A stretch of DNA of 64,000 nucleotides from a bacterium 1XD8-76. Lineage in GTDB: Bacteria; Bacillota; Clostridia; Lachnospirales; Lachnospiraceae. The stretch lies in NCBI GenBank assembly GCA_003611955.1, contig RAZE01000022.1:1-64000 (forward strand), given 5' to 3'. Below are positions 8,124-17,820 of this stretch, piece by piece (positions within the stretch are counted from its first letter, which is position 1; each line of letters begins with the position of its first letter). The position numbers were made by a program, and so were the translations under genes. A model generated the notes under the pieces. It was given only the letters and a program-made list of their open reading frames with translations, did no database searches and had not been told where the DNA came from.

Positions 8124-8675
8124 TCACCTCTGATAGACAATCTTCTCCGCCATCGCCTGAGCCGCTTCCCGCCCCTCATAACGCTCCAAAATGGAGAGAG
8201 CAAAGGGAATCGCCGCGCCCATTCCCCGGCCGGTCGTAATATTCCCGGAGACAACGCTGGGATCATACATTACTTCCGCGCCCTCCAGCTGGTCTTCCAT
8301 GCCCGGGAAACAGCACGCCTGCCTGTCCTGCAGATGTCCTCTGTGCCCTAAAATGCTGGGCGCCGCGCAGATCGCGCTGACAGGACGGCCCTCCTTCACA
8401 AAAGCATCCACCTGCTTCATCAGATCCTCACACGCCTCCAGATTTTTGGTTCCCGGCATACCGCCCGGCAGCACGATCATCTCCACTTTGTCAAAGTCCA
8501 CTTCCGACAACAGACAGTCCATCTTCACCGTGATCTGATGAGAACCCGTCGCTTGCCGTTCCCCCGTGATGGACACCATCTTCACAGGAATCGACGCCCG
8601 CCTCAAAATATCCACCACGGTGAGCGCTTCTATCTCCTCATAACCCTCGCCAAAAAATACACAAACATCGTTCAT
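8124..8675 (-). CDS. DJ-1/PfpI family protein
   Basis: This 183-residue protein has the DJ-1 fold: the acidic FFGEGYEEIEAL motif, LPGGMPGTKNL, and the nucleophilic elbow AICAAPSILG with the reactive cysteine, then GNITTGRG. Family members act as deglycase-like or glyoxalase-like stress proteins, and several are misannotated as ThiJ. GGAGG nine bases before the ATG supports the start. It forms a two-gene unit with the CBS protein. The exact activity cannot be read from sequence. Confidence 0.88.
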   Translation of the reverse strand: MNDVCVFFGEGYEEIEALTVVDILRRASIPVKMVSITGERQATGSHQITVKMDCLLSEVDFDKVEMIVLPGGMPGTKNLEACEDLMKQVDAFVKEGRPVSAICAAPSILGHRGHLQDRQACCFPGMEDQLEGAEVMYDPSVVSGNITTGRGMGAAIPFALSILERYEGREAAQAMAEKIVYQR

Positions 8676-8768
8676 GACTGCTATCCTCCACTTTTTTACC
8701 TTCTGTTTCTATATATTTTAGTTTACCATTTTATAAGACTTTATCCAATGGATTTGATGTTAAAAATT

Positions 8769-8814
8769 TGTAAATATTTTCTTATTTCTGTAAAAATGTG
8801 GTACACTTATAAAA
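8769..8814 (+). promoter_or_regulatory. AT-rich promoter region of the CYTH gene
   Basis: Two overlapping candidates are visible: TTGTAA (8769-8774) with TAAAAA (8792-8797) at 17-base spacing, and a TATAAA box at 8809-8814 with a poor -35. Either would place the start shortly before the AAGGAG site at 8825-8830. The same 8676-8836 gap must also hold the minus-strand promoter of the DJ-1 gene, for which I see only a weak TTGGAT-17-TAAACT candidate. Confidence 0.3.
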
Positions 8815-8836
8815 CAAGATAAAAAAGGAGATTCCC

Positions 8837-9337
8837 ATGGAGATCGAACGCAAATTTTTATTGAAATGCATACCGGAAAATCTGGAGAATTATAGCTGCC
8901 ATCTGATCGAGCAGGCATATTTATGCACAGAACCTGTCGTGCGCATCCGCAGGCAGGATGAAGAATATTATATGACTTATAAAGGAAGCGGCATGATGAG
9001 CAGGGAGGAATACAACCTTCCGCTGAACAGAGAAGCCTATGAGCATCTGCTGCCAAAAGCTGACGGCAATGTCATATCCAAGAAAAGGTATCTGATACCT
9101 TTGTCGAATGAGGAGATAAACCCCGAATGCCTGTCACTTTTAAACGGCGCTTCCCTCACCGTAGAACTGGATGAGTTCGCGCCGCCCTTTGCGCCTCTTC
9201 TTCTTGCGGAAGTTGAATTTCCGAATGAAGCGGCGGCAAATGCTTTTCGGATGCCGGAGTGGTTCGCCGAGGATGTGACGCAGGATGTCAGATATCATAA
9301 CTCCCATATGTCCAGACAGGTATTTTCCGATGCCTGA
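8837..9337 (+). CDS. CYTH domain protein
   Basis: The 166-residue protein opens with MEIERKFLL, the ExExK metal/phosphate signature of the CYTH superfamily, followed by VVRIRRQDEEYYMTYKG and the later VELDEFAPPF and AEVEFPNEAAA blocks. CYTH enzymes hydrolyse or bind triphosphates (inorganic triphosphatase, thiamine triphosphatase, adenylate cyclase type 2); a triphosphatase role is most likely here. AAGGAG six bases before the ATG fixes the start. It is one of the few plus-strand genes and stands alone. Confidence 0.88.
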   Translation: MEIERKFLLKCIPENLENYSCHLIEQAYLCTEPVVRIRRQDEEYYMTYKGSGMMSREEYNLPLNREAYEHLLPKADGNVISKKRYLIPLSNEEINPECLSLLNGASLTVELDEFAPPFAPLLLAEVEFPNEAAANAFRMPEWFAEDVTQDVRYHNSHMSRQVFSDA

Positions 9338-9398
9338 GTCCCGGCAAATATGTTTTTATCTCATTTATTGCCGCACGATAAAAGCATCCCTCGACATT

Positions 9399-11708
9399 TC
9401 AGTTAATCTCCGCTTCCCACAATTCCTCCCCGTATTGTACCAGAACCTTCCCATACACATGCTCATACCCATGATGTTTCAGCGTTATAGAAACTTTCCC
9501 GTCCTTCCACACCACATGATACAGATTGTACTCCCCGTCCCGGTAGGCGAAATCCTCCCCGTTGTCCTGATAGTGGAGATATTCCCCCTCTCCCGGATAC
9601 ACCCTGAGGATCAGTTCCCTGTCCTTCTCCTTCGACACATGATCCATCTCCGCATAGTGCGGTATAATGCTGCCCGCCCTCACAAACAGCGGACATTCCT
9701 CCAGCGCGGCTTTCCTGATCACGTACTGCCCGCCTTCCAGCGCCTCACCGCTCCAGTAGTCATACCACTTCCCCTCCGGCAGATAGACCATCTTTCTCGT
9801 GGCGCCCTGCTCCACCACCGGCGCCGCAAGAAGGCTCTCCCCGAGCATAAACTGCCCGTTCATGTTCCGGGTCTCCTCATCTTTCTCATACTGCAGGACC
9901 ATCGGGCGCATCAGCGGCAGCCCGCTCTCCTCCTCCTGCCGGAACAGATCGTACAGACAGGGCAGGAGCGCATACCGCAGCTTCAAATATTTACGGCAGA
10001 TGTCCGTCGTCTCCTCATCAAACGTCCAGGGCTCCTGCACCCTGTTTCCGAAAGAACAGTGGTTTCTGCAAAACGGCGACAGGCTTCCCAGCTCGATCCA
10101 GCGGCACAGAAGCTCCTTTGTGGTATCCGCACCGAAGCCGCCGATGTCCGATCCCACATAGGGCATACCGCTCAGCCCCAGATTACAGAGCTGGGGGATC
10201 ACCATCTGCAAATGCGCCCAAAGGCTCTGGTTGTCCCCTGTCCACGCCATAGTATATTTCTGGGAACCGCTGTAACACGCCCTTGTGATCACAAAGGGAC
10301 GTTTCCCGGTCAACTCTTTTAATCCCGCATAAGTTGCCCTTGCCATATTATGCCCGTAAACGTTGTGCACCTCGCTGTGGCATGTTTTTCTCTCCTCCTC
10401 GTGAAACACCACGTCCTCCGGCAGTTCCCCGTTGAAGCTGGCGGGTTCGTTCATATCATTCCAGATACCCGCAATACCGTTTTCCATCAGATACCTGTGA
10501 TTTTCTCCCCACCACTTCCGAACCTCTCTCCTGCCGAAATCAGGATATACCGCCGCCCCGGGCCAGACCACATTTTCGTAGGTATCGCCCTCCGGCGTTG
10601 TCGCGAAATATCCTTTTTCCAGACCCTCGTCGTAGACTGCATATCCCGCGTCCTTCTTGACGCCAGGATCGATGATCGTCACAAGGCGCATCCCCATCCC
10701 GTTCATCTCCTCTGCCAGCCCTCTCATATCCGGGAATTTCTCCTCATCCACCGTAAACACCCGGTATCCCCGCATATAGTCGATATCCAGATGAACCGCG
10801 TCGCAGGGGATCTCATGCTTTCTCATATTCTCCGCGATCCCCCGGACATCCTCCTCACAGCAGTACCCCCAGCGCGACTGGTGATACCCTAACGTCCACA
10901 GCTGCGGCAGCGGCGCCGTACCCGTCAGGTAAGTATATCCCCTGACCACATCCGCCATGGACTCTCCGCCGATAAAATAATAATTCAGGTCCCCTTCATC
11001 CGCCGCAAAGAAATAGTAATCATCCGATTCCTTGCCAAAATCAAAAAAAGTCCTGTAGGTATTGTCAAAAAAGATCCCAAACACCCCGTCCTGCTTCAGC
11101 GTGATAAAAAACGGTATGCTCTTATACAGAGATTTATAAGAATCCACATGGGGGTTGGGGTCATCGGTATTCCAGGACACATACTCATACCCCCGCTTGT
11201 TGAGAAAGCCGGTCTTGTCCCCCAGCCCGTAAAAGCAGTCTCCCCGGTCCATCTTTCTCACAACCTGAACCCGGTGCTCCACCCCGCTGTCCTCCACGGT
11301 GTGCCCCTCCTGCTCCATAAGCTGCCGCATCTGGTCGGAAAGCTTCTTTGGCGGTTTTCTCTCCCCGCGGTAGTCCATACAGAGCGCCTTCCCGTCCTTG
11401 TCGTAAAAATCGCACCTGGCCTCATCCCCGACCTCAACAGTCAGCTCCTCTGTGAAAATCCTCACACAGCTTTGGGCCTCCTTCATCCTGACAGATATGT
11501 CAGTTCTTTTATCCCCCTCTATCGCATGGGACGCAGGGCGGACTCCCGAAAGATCAGAAAATATCCGGATGATAAGATCCGTGTACGCCGTCACCTCCAG
11601 CTCCCCGTTTTCGAACGTGATAAAAACCGATGTACCCTCCTGCCTTGCCTCCACAATTTTTCCGTAAGTTACCTTTTTCACTGCAGAATCCCTCTCTACC
11701 AATTTCAT
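9399..11708 (-). CDS. GH31 alpha-glucosidase
   Basis: This 769-residue cytoplasmic glycosidase has the GH31 layout: an N-terminal beta-sandwich, a TIM barrel with LWTLGYHQSRWGY, the nucleophile motif GIWNDMNEP (D418), the acid/base region WTGDNQS (D492), and C-terminal beta domains. It should release glucose from alpha-linked maltodextrins or related oligosaccharides. No signal peptide is visible. It overlaps malQ in a TAATG junction and is the last gene of the lacI-glgP-malQ operon, so it probably finishes intracellular dextrin breakdown. Confidence 0.93.
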   Translation of the reverse strand: MKLVERDSAVKKVTYGKIVEARQEGTSVFITFENGELEVTAYTDLIIRIFSDLSGVRPASHAIEGDKRTDISVRMKEAQSCVRIFTEELTVEVGDEARCDFYDKDGKALCMDYRGERKPPKKLSDQMRQLMEQEGHTVEDSGVEHRVQVVRKMDRGDCFYGLGDKTGFLNKRGYEYVSWNTDDPNPHVDSYKSLYKSIPFFITLKQDGVFGIFFDNTYRTFFDFGKESDDYYFFAADEGDLNYYFIGGESMADVVRGYTYLTGTAPLPQLWTLGYHQSRWGYCCEEDVRGIAENMRKHEIPCDAVHLDIDYMRGYRVFTVDEEKFPDMRGLAEEMNGMGMRLVTIIDPGVKKDAGYAVYDEGLEKGYFATTPEGDTYENVVWPGAAVYPDFGRREVRKWWGENHRYLMENGIAGIWNDMNEPASFNGELPEDVVFHEEERKTCHSEVHNVYGHNMARATYAGLKELTGKRPFVITRACYSGSQKYTMAWTGDNQSLWAHLQMVIPQLCNLGLSGMPYVGSDIGGFGADTTKELLCRWIELGSLSPFCRNHCSFGNRVQEPWTFDEETTDICRKYLKLRYALLPCLYDLFRQEEESGLPLMRPMVLQYEKDEETRNMNGQFMLGESLLAAPVVEQGATRKMVYLPEGKWYDYWSGEALEGGQYVIRKAALEECPLFVRAGSIIPHYAEMDHVSKEKDRELILRVYPGEGEYLHYQDNGEDFAYRDGEYNLYHVVWKDGKVSITLKHHGYEHVYGKVLVQYGEELWEAEIN

Positions 11709-13177
11709 TAGTGCCTGTCATATAATCTCGCCAGTTCAGCCATCTGATCCGCCAGCTCCCCGGTCAGTTCTCCGGGCAGCAGCCTCCACTTCCAGTTTGT
11801 GCCCAGTGTGGAGGGCAGATTCATCCTCGCCTCATTGCCAAGCCCCAGATAGTCCTGTATCGGGACAACCGCCGTTTCCGCGACAGAGGAAAGGGCCGCC
11901 CTGATCATCCCCTCCCGGATGTCCTTTCTGCGCTTTACAGCGAGATACTTCCCGGCAAAGGAAACGCTCTTTCTCTTCGCACTTCCAAGCCAGCCCTCGA
12001 TCGTATCGTTATCATGGGTTCCCGTATAGACCACCGCGTTCTTCCCATAGTTATGGGGCAGATATTCGCTGTCCGATCCCCCGTCAAAGGCAAACAGAAG
12101 CACCTTCATCCCCGGATAACCGCTCTTTTTTACCAGCCGCAGCACGGAGGGCGTCAAAAATCCCAGATCCTCCGCGATCACATCCCGCTTCCCCAGCTTC
12201 TTTTTCATCACCTGGAAGATATCGTAGCCGGGCCCCTTCTCCCAGTGTCCAAACTCCGCCGTGGGATCTCCGTAGGGGATGGAATAGTACTCATCAAATC
12301 CCCGGAAATGATCGATCCGCAGAATATCATACAACTCATAGCATCTCGAGATACGCCTCATCCACCAGTCATACCCTGTCTCTTTGTGGTATTCCCAACG
12401 GTACAGAGGATTCCCCCAGAGCTGTCCCGTAGCCGAAAATACATCCGGCGGACAGCCCGCCATGGCAGTCGGCAAAAAATTCTCATCCAGCTGAAACAGC
12501 TCCGGCGAAGCCCAGACGTCCGCCGAATCATAGGCCACATAGATCGGAATATCCCCGATGATCCGGATGCCTCTTCCGTTGGCGTACTCTTTTAACGCAA
12601 GCCACTGCTCCTCAAACAAAAACTGCTGGAAGCGGATAAAGCCGATCTCCTCTGCATACTTCTCCCGGTACTGCCGCATCGCCTCCGGCTCCCTGAAACG
12701 GATATCCCTGTCCCACTGACTGAAACTCTTCCCGCCAAAAGCATGTTTCACCGCCATGTACAGCGCATAATCCTCAAGCCAATAAGCATTTTTTTCACAG
12801 AAGGCCGCGTACTCTTCGCTGGATTCTATATCGCTGTTGCGGTATGCCTTTCTCAGGATGTGAAACCTGGTCTCGTAGATCTTCCCGTAGTCCACATATC
12901 TCTGTTCCGAAAGCTCCTCCCCGCAGTCCTTTGCTGTGATCCATCCCGCCTCGATCAGCCTGTCCAGATCGATAAAGTAGGGATTCCCCGCGTAGGTGGA
13001 AAAAGACTGATAAGGCGAATCGCCGTAGCCGGTAGGTCCCAGAGGCAGTATCTGCCACAGAGACTGCCCCGCCCTCCCGAGAAAATCCACAAACTCATAA
13101 CACTCTTTTGAAAATGCCCCGATCCCGTACTTCGACGGAATGCTCGCAACCGGTAACAATACGCCGCTTCGCCTCAT
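11708..13177 (-). CDS. malQ: 4-alpha-glucanotransferase (amylomaltase)
   Basis: MalQ (GH77) disproportionates maltodextrins so that phosphorylase can act on longer chains. The protein begins with the typical RRSGVLLPVASIPSKYGIGAF and LPLGPTGYGDSPYQSFSTYAGNPYFIDL, carries IRIDHFRGFDEYYSIPYG and GTHDNDTIEGW, and ends with NLPSTLGTNWKWRL. The ATG at 13177 has GAGGG just upstream and gives 489 residues; a GTG at 13189 overlapping the glgP stop has no site. It lies between glgP and the GH31 gene. Confidence 0.95.
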   Translation of the reverse strand: MRRSGVLLPVASIPSKYGIGAFSKECYEFVDFLGRAGQSLWQILPLGPTGYGDSPYQSFSTYAGNPYFIDLDRLIEAGWITAKDCGEELSEQRYVDYGKIYETRFHILRKAYRNSDIESSEEYAAFCEKNAYWLEDYALYMAVKHAFGGKSFSQWDRDIRFREPEAMRQYREKYAEEIGFIRFQQFLFEEQWLALKEYANGRGIRIIGDIPIYVAYDSADVWASPELFQLDENFLPTAMAGCPPDVFSATGQLWGNPLYRWEYHKETGYDWWMRRISRCYELYDILRIDHFRGFDEYYSIPYGDPTAEFGHWEKGPGYDIFQVMKKKLGKRDVIAEDLGFLTPSVLRLVKKSGYPGMKVLLFAFDGGSDSEYLPHNYGKNAVVYTGTHDNDTIEGWLGSAKRKSVSFAGKYLAVKRRKDIREGMIRAALSSVAETAVVPIQDYLGLGNEARMNLPSTLGTNWKWRLLPGELTGELADQMAELARLYDRH

Positions 13178-13185
13178 AATCGCCC

Positions 13186-15519
13186 TCACATCATTTTAGT
13201 TAAATGCCACACATCCCTGTTGTACTCCTCGATCGTTCTGTCGGAGGAGAAAAATCCCGCCTTCGCGATATTGTGCAGCATCATCTTCTTCCACTTCGTC
13301 CGATCCTCATAGTCCTCAAACGCCTGATCCTTCACCCGGATATAATCCTCCAGGTCAAGCAGCGTCATAAACCAGTCTTTGTTCAGCAATTCGTCATGGA
13401 GCCTTTTCAGGTTCTCCTTATTGCCTGCCGCCATAGCCTGTTTCCCGACGATAAAGTCCACTGCCTCTTTGATGACCTTGCTCTTCGTGTAATATTTTTT
13501 GGATACATAGCCCGGTTTTCCCTGCTTCCTTTCCTCATAATACCGGATGACCGTATCGGAATCCTCCCCGAAGATATAGATGTTGTCATCCCCCACCAGC
13601 TCATGGATCTCCACATTTGCGCCGTCCGCCGTCCCCAGCGTCACCGCGCCGTTCAGCATAAACTTCATATTGCCGGTGCCGGAAGCCTCCTTGGAGGCCA
13701 ACGAGATCTGCTCGGAGATATCACACGCCGGAATGATCTTCTCCGCATAGCTGACATTATAATTTTCCACCATCAGCACCGTCATATAAGGACTGACATC
13801 CTTGTCATTATTTACGATCTCCTCCAGCACCAGGAGCAGATGGATGATGTCCTTCGCGATCACATAGGCGGGCGCCGCCTTCGCGCCGAAAATAAAGGTC
13901 AGAGGCCTCTTCGGGATCTTGCCTCCCTTGATCTCCAGATACTTGTGGATGATATACAGCGCGTTCATCTGCTGCCTCTTGTACTCATGGAGCCTCTTGA
14001 TCTGGATGTCAAAGATGGAATTCGGATCAAGTTCCACACCTTCCATCTCCTTCACATAAGCCACCAGCTCCTGCTTCTTTGTCCGCTTGATCTCGGCAAG
14101 CTTGTCGAGCACCACCGCGTCATCCTCGAAGGCAAGCAGCTTCTCCAGCTCATCCGCATCCTTTTTAAATCCCTTCCCGATCAGGCTCGTGATATAAGCC
14201 GCCAGCTCTCTGTTGCAGGACAACAGCCATCTTCTGAACGTGATGCCGTTGGTCTTGTTATTGAACTTCTCCGGATAGAGCTTGTAAAAATCATGGAGCT
14301 CCGTATTTTTCAAAATCTCCGTGTGGATCGCCGCCACGCCGTTCACCGAGAAACCATAGTGAATATCGATGTGCGCCATATGTACCTTCTCATCCTTGTC
14401 GATGATCCATACGTTTTTATTTTTCGGGTATTTCTCCCGCACCTTCTTATCCAGATACTGAATGATCGGCACGAGCTGGGGCACCACTTTCTCCAGGTAT
14501 TTCAAAGGCCATTTCTCCAGCGCCTCAGCCAGGATCGTATGGTTTGTGTAAGCGCAGGTTTTGCTCACCACCTCGATCGCTTCATCCATCGTGAACGCCT
14601 TATCCTCCACCAGTATCCGGATCAGCTCCGGGATAACCATCGTCGGATGGGTGTCGTTGATCTGGATCACGCAATGATCATACAGCTTTCTCAGATCCTG
14701 CTTCTTTTCTTTCAGCTCCTGCAAAATGAGCTGCGCCCCATTGCTGACCATAAAATACTGCTGATAGATCCTCAGGAGATTTCCGGCCTCGTCGGAATCA
14801 TCGGGATACAGGAACAATGTCAGGTTCTTCTCGATCTCCTCCTTGTCAAAGCTGATGCCCTCCTTCACGATGCTCTCATCCACAGACTCGATATCAAACA
14901 GATGCAGCTTGTTGACACCACTGTCATATCCAACCACATCGATGTCATAGAGCCGTGACTTCACCGTCAGATCCCCGAATGACACATCAAAGGTCGTCTC
15001 CGTCTTATTTAACCAGCTGTCCTTCTCGATCCACTCGTTCGGTTCCGCCTCCTGCAATTTATCCTGGAACACCTGCTTAAACAGCCCAAAGTGATAATTT
15101 AACCCGATCCCGTCGCCGGGCAGCCCAAGCGTCGCGATGGAATCCAGAAAACATGCCGCCAGACGTCCCAGCCCGCCGTTTCCAAGGGACGGTTCCGGCT
15201 CCACCTCCTCGATCTTCGCAAGCTCCTTACCGTACTTTTTCAGTATCTTCTCAAGTTCCTCATAAATCCCCAGATTGATCAGATTGTTGGACAAAAGCTT
15301 ACCGATCAGAAACTCCGCCGAAATATAGTAGAGCTTTTTGTCCCCCGTGATCTCCTCCGTGACCTCGGTCATCTCCTTTGTCAGCTCCAGGATGGAATAA
15401 TAAAGCTCCGCATCCGTACAATCCGCCAGCCCCTTCCCATACTTCCTCTCCGCCAGCATCGTAAGCTGTGTCTCCATGTTGAGCTGCAGCACTTTCCTTG
15501 GCATCTGTAATTCTGTCAT
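13186..15519 (-). CDS. glgP: glycogen/maltodextrin phosphorylase
   Basis: The 777-residue GT35 enzyme uses pyridoxal phosphate and inorganic phosphate to release glucose 1-phosphate from alpha-1,4-glucans. The PLP lysine motif [15 protein letters not shown], the [19 protein letters not shown] block and [13 protein letters not shown] are conserved. AGGAGG seven bases before the ATG at 15519 decides the start over an ATG at 15543. It follows the LacI-family gene by 45 bases. No glycogen synthesis genes are nearby, so maltodextrin breakdown is as likely as glycogen turnover. Confidence 0.95.
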   Translation of the reverse strand: MTELQMPRKVLQLNMETQLTMLAERKYGKGLADCTDAELYYSILELTKEMTEVTEEITGDKKLYYISAEFLIGKLLSNNLINLGIYEELEKILKKYGKELAKIEEVEPEPSLGNGGLGRLAACFLDSIATLGLPGDGIGLNYHFGLFKQVFQDKLQEAEPNEWIEKDSWLNKTETTFDVSFGDLTVKSRLYDIDVVGYDSGVNKLHLFDIESVDESIVKEGISFDKEEIEKNLTLFLYPDDSDEAGNLLRIYQQYFMVSNGAQLILQELKEKKQDLRKLYDHCVIQINDTHPTMVIPELIRILVEDKAFTMDEAIEVVSKTCAYTNHTILAEALEKWPLKYLEKVVPQLVPIIQYLDKKVREKYPKNKNVWIIDKDEKVHMAHIDIHYGFSVNGVAAIHTEILKNTELHDFYKLYPEKFNNKTNGITFRRWLLSCNRELAAYITSLIGKGFKKDADELEKLLAFEDDAVVLDKLAEIKRTKKQELVAYVKEMEGVELDPNSIFDIQIKRLHEYKRQQMNALYIIHKYLEIKGGKIPKRPLTFIFGAKAAPAYVIAKDIIHLLLVLEEIVNNDKDVSPYMTVLMVENYNVSYAEKIIPACDISEQISLASKEASGTGNMKFMLNGAVTLGTADGANVEIHELVGDDNIYIFGEDSDTVIRYYEERKQGKPGYVSKKYYTKSKVIKEAVDFIVGKQAMAAGNKENLKRLHDELLNKDWFMTLLDLEDYIRVKDQAFEDYEDRTKWKKMMLHNIAKAGFFSSDRTIEEYNRDVWHLTKMM

Positions 15520-15564
15520 AAACAAACCTCCTGTTATATTCATTCTTCGCGCTTAAACTGTTGC

Positions 15565-16554
15565 TCACGCTATAATATCCAGATACTTCATCCTTACTAT
15601 TGTATGCGGCAATATGACCGCTCTCCCTTCTCCGCCCTGCAAAAGATACTGCAGCTCTTCCACCGCGGCGGCAGAGATCCCCGCAAAGTTCTGCTGCACC
15701 GTGTTCATCTGTTTTCCGGCGTAGCCCATCAGCACCAGACCGTCAAACCCGCAGACCGGGCGGAAGATATCCATCTCGATCAACGCCCGCATGGCGCCGA
15801 TCGCCATCAGGTCCGATCCGCAGACGATCACATCCCTGCTCTTCGCATACTGGAACGTCAGATTCCTCGCCTTCAGTTCGCTGAAATCCCCGTAGCGGAC
15901 AAACAGCTTCACTGAAAGCTCTTCCGCCAGTTCCTCAATTCCCCGAAGCCGCTCCGCACCCGGATAGGAATTCTTTTTTCCGGCGATATACAGGATCTTT
16001 TTCGACCGGTTTTCCAGTATCGTCTTTCTTGCCACATCGATCTGCGCCTGTCTGTGGTTGATGCCGATACAGGAAACCGTCGCCGCATGGTAGGATACAT
16101 CCACCAGCACCATCTTAAATACTCCCCGCTCGATCAGTTCCCAGAGCACCCTGTCATTGCCGGACATCCCGTAGACGATGATGCCCTCGATGCTCTGTGC
16201 CTGAAAATAGCGGATGATCTCCGCCACTGATTTTCCCCTCAGCATGGAGAAAAATACGGTGATCAGGTCTAACTTCATCTCCTGCGCCTTCTGGATGGCG
16301 CCTGCCATATACTGCATGTCGATCTCATCGATCGCCTTGGTCTGGGTGTTTAAGTTCATCAGAAGGGCGATCCGCCCCGCCTGCTTCGAAGAGAGCGCTG
16401 CCGCGATGGAGTTTGGCACAAAATGGAGCTCCTCTATCGCCTCCTTCACTTTCTTCTTTGTCTTTTCGCTGACGCCCGGATAACCGTTCAACACCTTGGA
16501 CACCGTGGATATCGCCACACCGGACCGCCTTGCCACATCTTTGATTGAAACCAT
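15565..16554 (-). CDS. LacI-family transcriptional regulator
   Basis: The 329-residue protein has a LacI helix-turn-helix at residues 1-25 (SIKDVARRSGVAISTVSKVLNG), the hinge helix VPNSIAAALSS and a periplasmic-binding-protein-like effector domain. It sits directly upstream of glgP-malQ-GH31 in the same direction and is likely their repressor, probably sensing a maltodextrin or sugar phosphate. A palindrome matching LacI-family operators lies just downstream of its own -10 box, which suggests autoregulation of the whole operon. Confidence 0.9.
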   Translation of the reverse strand: MVSIKDVARRSGVAISTVSKVLNGYPGVSEKTKKKVKEAIEELHFVPNSIAAALSSKQAGRIALLMNLNTQTKAIDEIDMQYMAGAIQKAQEMKLDLITVFFSMLRGKSVAEIIRYFQAQSIEGIIVYGMSGNDRVLWELIERGVFKMVLVDVSYHAATVSCIGINHRQAQIDVARKTILENRSKKILYIAGKKNSYPGAERLRGIEELAEELSVKLFVRYGDFSELKARNLTFQYAKSRDVIVCGSDLMAIGAMRALIEMDIFRPVCGFDGLVLMGYAGKQMNTVQQNFAGISAAAVEELQYLLQGGEGRAVILPHTIVRMKYLDIIA

Positions 16555-16578
16555 TTCTGCTCCTGTTTCCGTGATTTA

Positions 16579-16590
16579 GAAAACGTTTTC
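16579..16590 (-). promoter_or_regulatory. LacI-family operator
   Basis: A perfect 12-bp palindrome, GAAAACGTTTTC, has the central CG typical of LacI/CcpA-type operators. It begins eight bases downstream of the -10 box at 16598-16603, so a bound repressor would block initiation. The adjacent LacI-family gene is the natural ligand, although a CcpA-like protein could share the site. Confidence 0.75.
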
Positions 16591-16597
16591 CATCGCT

Positions 16598-16626
16598 ACT
16601 ATAGTACAAGCATGAGAGTGTGTCAA
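16598..16626 (-). promoter_or_regulatory. sigma-A promoter of the lacI-glgP-malQ-GH31 operon
   Basis: TTGACA (16621-16626) and TATAGT (16598-16603) are 17 bases apart on the minus strand, immediately after the glycerate kinase gene. The operator palindrome at 16579-16590 follows directly. No other convincing promoter is visible between here and position 9399. Confidence 0.8.
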
Positions 16627-16641
16627 GAGTTTTTTTATTTT

Positions 16642-17775
16642 TTACCCTCTCCCAACCTTCACCATCCGAAACATCCTGACGGCGCCCCGGTAGTACAGTT
16701 CCTCTGCGCGTTCCATCGCATGCTCCAGCGACATCACCCCATTGACAGTCGTCATGATAGAGCGGATACCATATTCATAGATATCCTCCGCCCCTTCTCC
16801 CATACCGCCCACCAGGGCGATCACCGGAACCGCTCTGCTTTTGCAGCGCATGCCCACTCCCTGTACTACCTTCCCGAAACAGGATTGCGCATCGATATGT
16901 CCCTCCCCTGTTATCACAAGATCCGTGTCCTTCAGTCTGGCGTCGAAACCGATCAGATCAAGCACCGTCTCGATCCCGGGATTCAGCTTTGCCCGCAAAA
17001 AGACTAAGAGCGCCGCCCCCAACCCTCCGGCCGCCCCGGAACCTTCCATCTTATCCGGATTCACACCAAACTCCCGGATGATCACATCCCTGTAGTGTTT
17101 CATACCCTGCTCCAGTTCCTTTAACATCTCCGGCGTTGCGCCCTTCTGTTTTCCGAAAGTACAGGTCGCTCCGTCCGGGCCGCAGAGAGGATTCTTCACA
17201 TCGCACATCACGGTAAAGTTTGTTTCCGCCACCCTGTCGTCCAGCCCGGATATGTCGATATGTTCCACCCTGATCAGATCCGCTCCCACGCCCTCCAGCT
17301 CCTCACCGTCTGCATCCAGGAAGCGCACTCCCAGCGCCCGCATGCAGCCCATACCCCCATCGTTGGTCGCCGAGCCGCCGATGGCGATGGAAATATCCCG
17401 AAAACCTCTCTCCAGCGCATCTTTTATCAGTTCACCGGTTCCGTAAGTGGTGGTGCGAAGGGGATTCTTTTTTTCCTGCGGCACCAGGGCATAACCCGAG
17501 GCAAGCGCCATCTCCAGCACCGCTCTTTTCTCATCCGGCTTTCCGTAATACGCGTCGCGGCGCTCCATCAGGGGCCCATGCACTGCGATGGATATCCGCT
17601 CGCCGCCAGCCGCCTTTATCACAGCGTCCACCGTCCCCTCGCCGCCGTCCGCCACCGGCAGTTTTTCACATTTGCAATCGGGAAAAACCTCCTTCGCCGC
17701 CTTTTCTAACAGCTCTCCCGTCCGTTCGTTTGTCAGACTTCCCTTCCAGGAATCCGAAGCAAATAAAAATTTCAT
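16642..17775 (-). CDS. glycerate kinase
   Basis: The protein belongs to the GarK/GlxK glycerate 2-kinase family, phosphorylating glycerate with ATP to feed glycolysis. The N-terminal FASDSWKGSLTNERTGELLE, PVADGGEGTVDA, GGSATNDGGMGC and ITGEGHIDAQSCFGKV blocks are typical. AGGAGG seven bases before the ATG at 17775 favours it over the ATG at 17781; length is about 377 residues. It lies 45 bases after the GH13 gene and closes the MBL-reductase-GH13 group, so it may share regulation with them. Confidence 0.92.
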   Translation of the reverse strand: MKFLFASDSWKGSLTNERTGELLEKAAKEVFPDCKCEKLPVADGGEGTVDAVIKAAGGERISIAVHGPLMERRDAYYGKPDEKRAVLEMALASGYALVPQEKKNPLRTTTYGTGELIKDALERGFRDISIAIGGSATNDGGMGCMRALGVRFLDADGEELEGVGADLIRVEHIDISGLDDRVAETNFTVMCDVKNPLCGPDGATCTFGKQKGATPEMLKELEQGMKHYRDVIIREFGVNPDKMEGSGAAGGLGAALLVFLRAKLNPGIETVLDLIGFDARLKDTDLVITGEGHIDAQSCFGKVVQGVGMRCKSRAVPVIALVGGMGEGAEDIYEYGIRSIMTTVNGVMSLEHAMERAEELYYRGAVRMFRMVKVGRG

Positions 17776-17820
17776 GGCCATCCCTCCTCCGGATAAAAAA
17801 TTATGCCAAAAGCAACTGTA

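Noticed and set aside
13204-14958. Open frame of 584 codons on the plus strand
   Set aside because: It is antisense to glycogen phosphorylase, has histidine- and leucine-rich low-complexity composition typical of a mirror frame, and no ribosome site.
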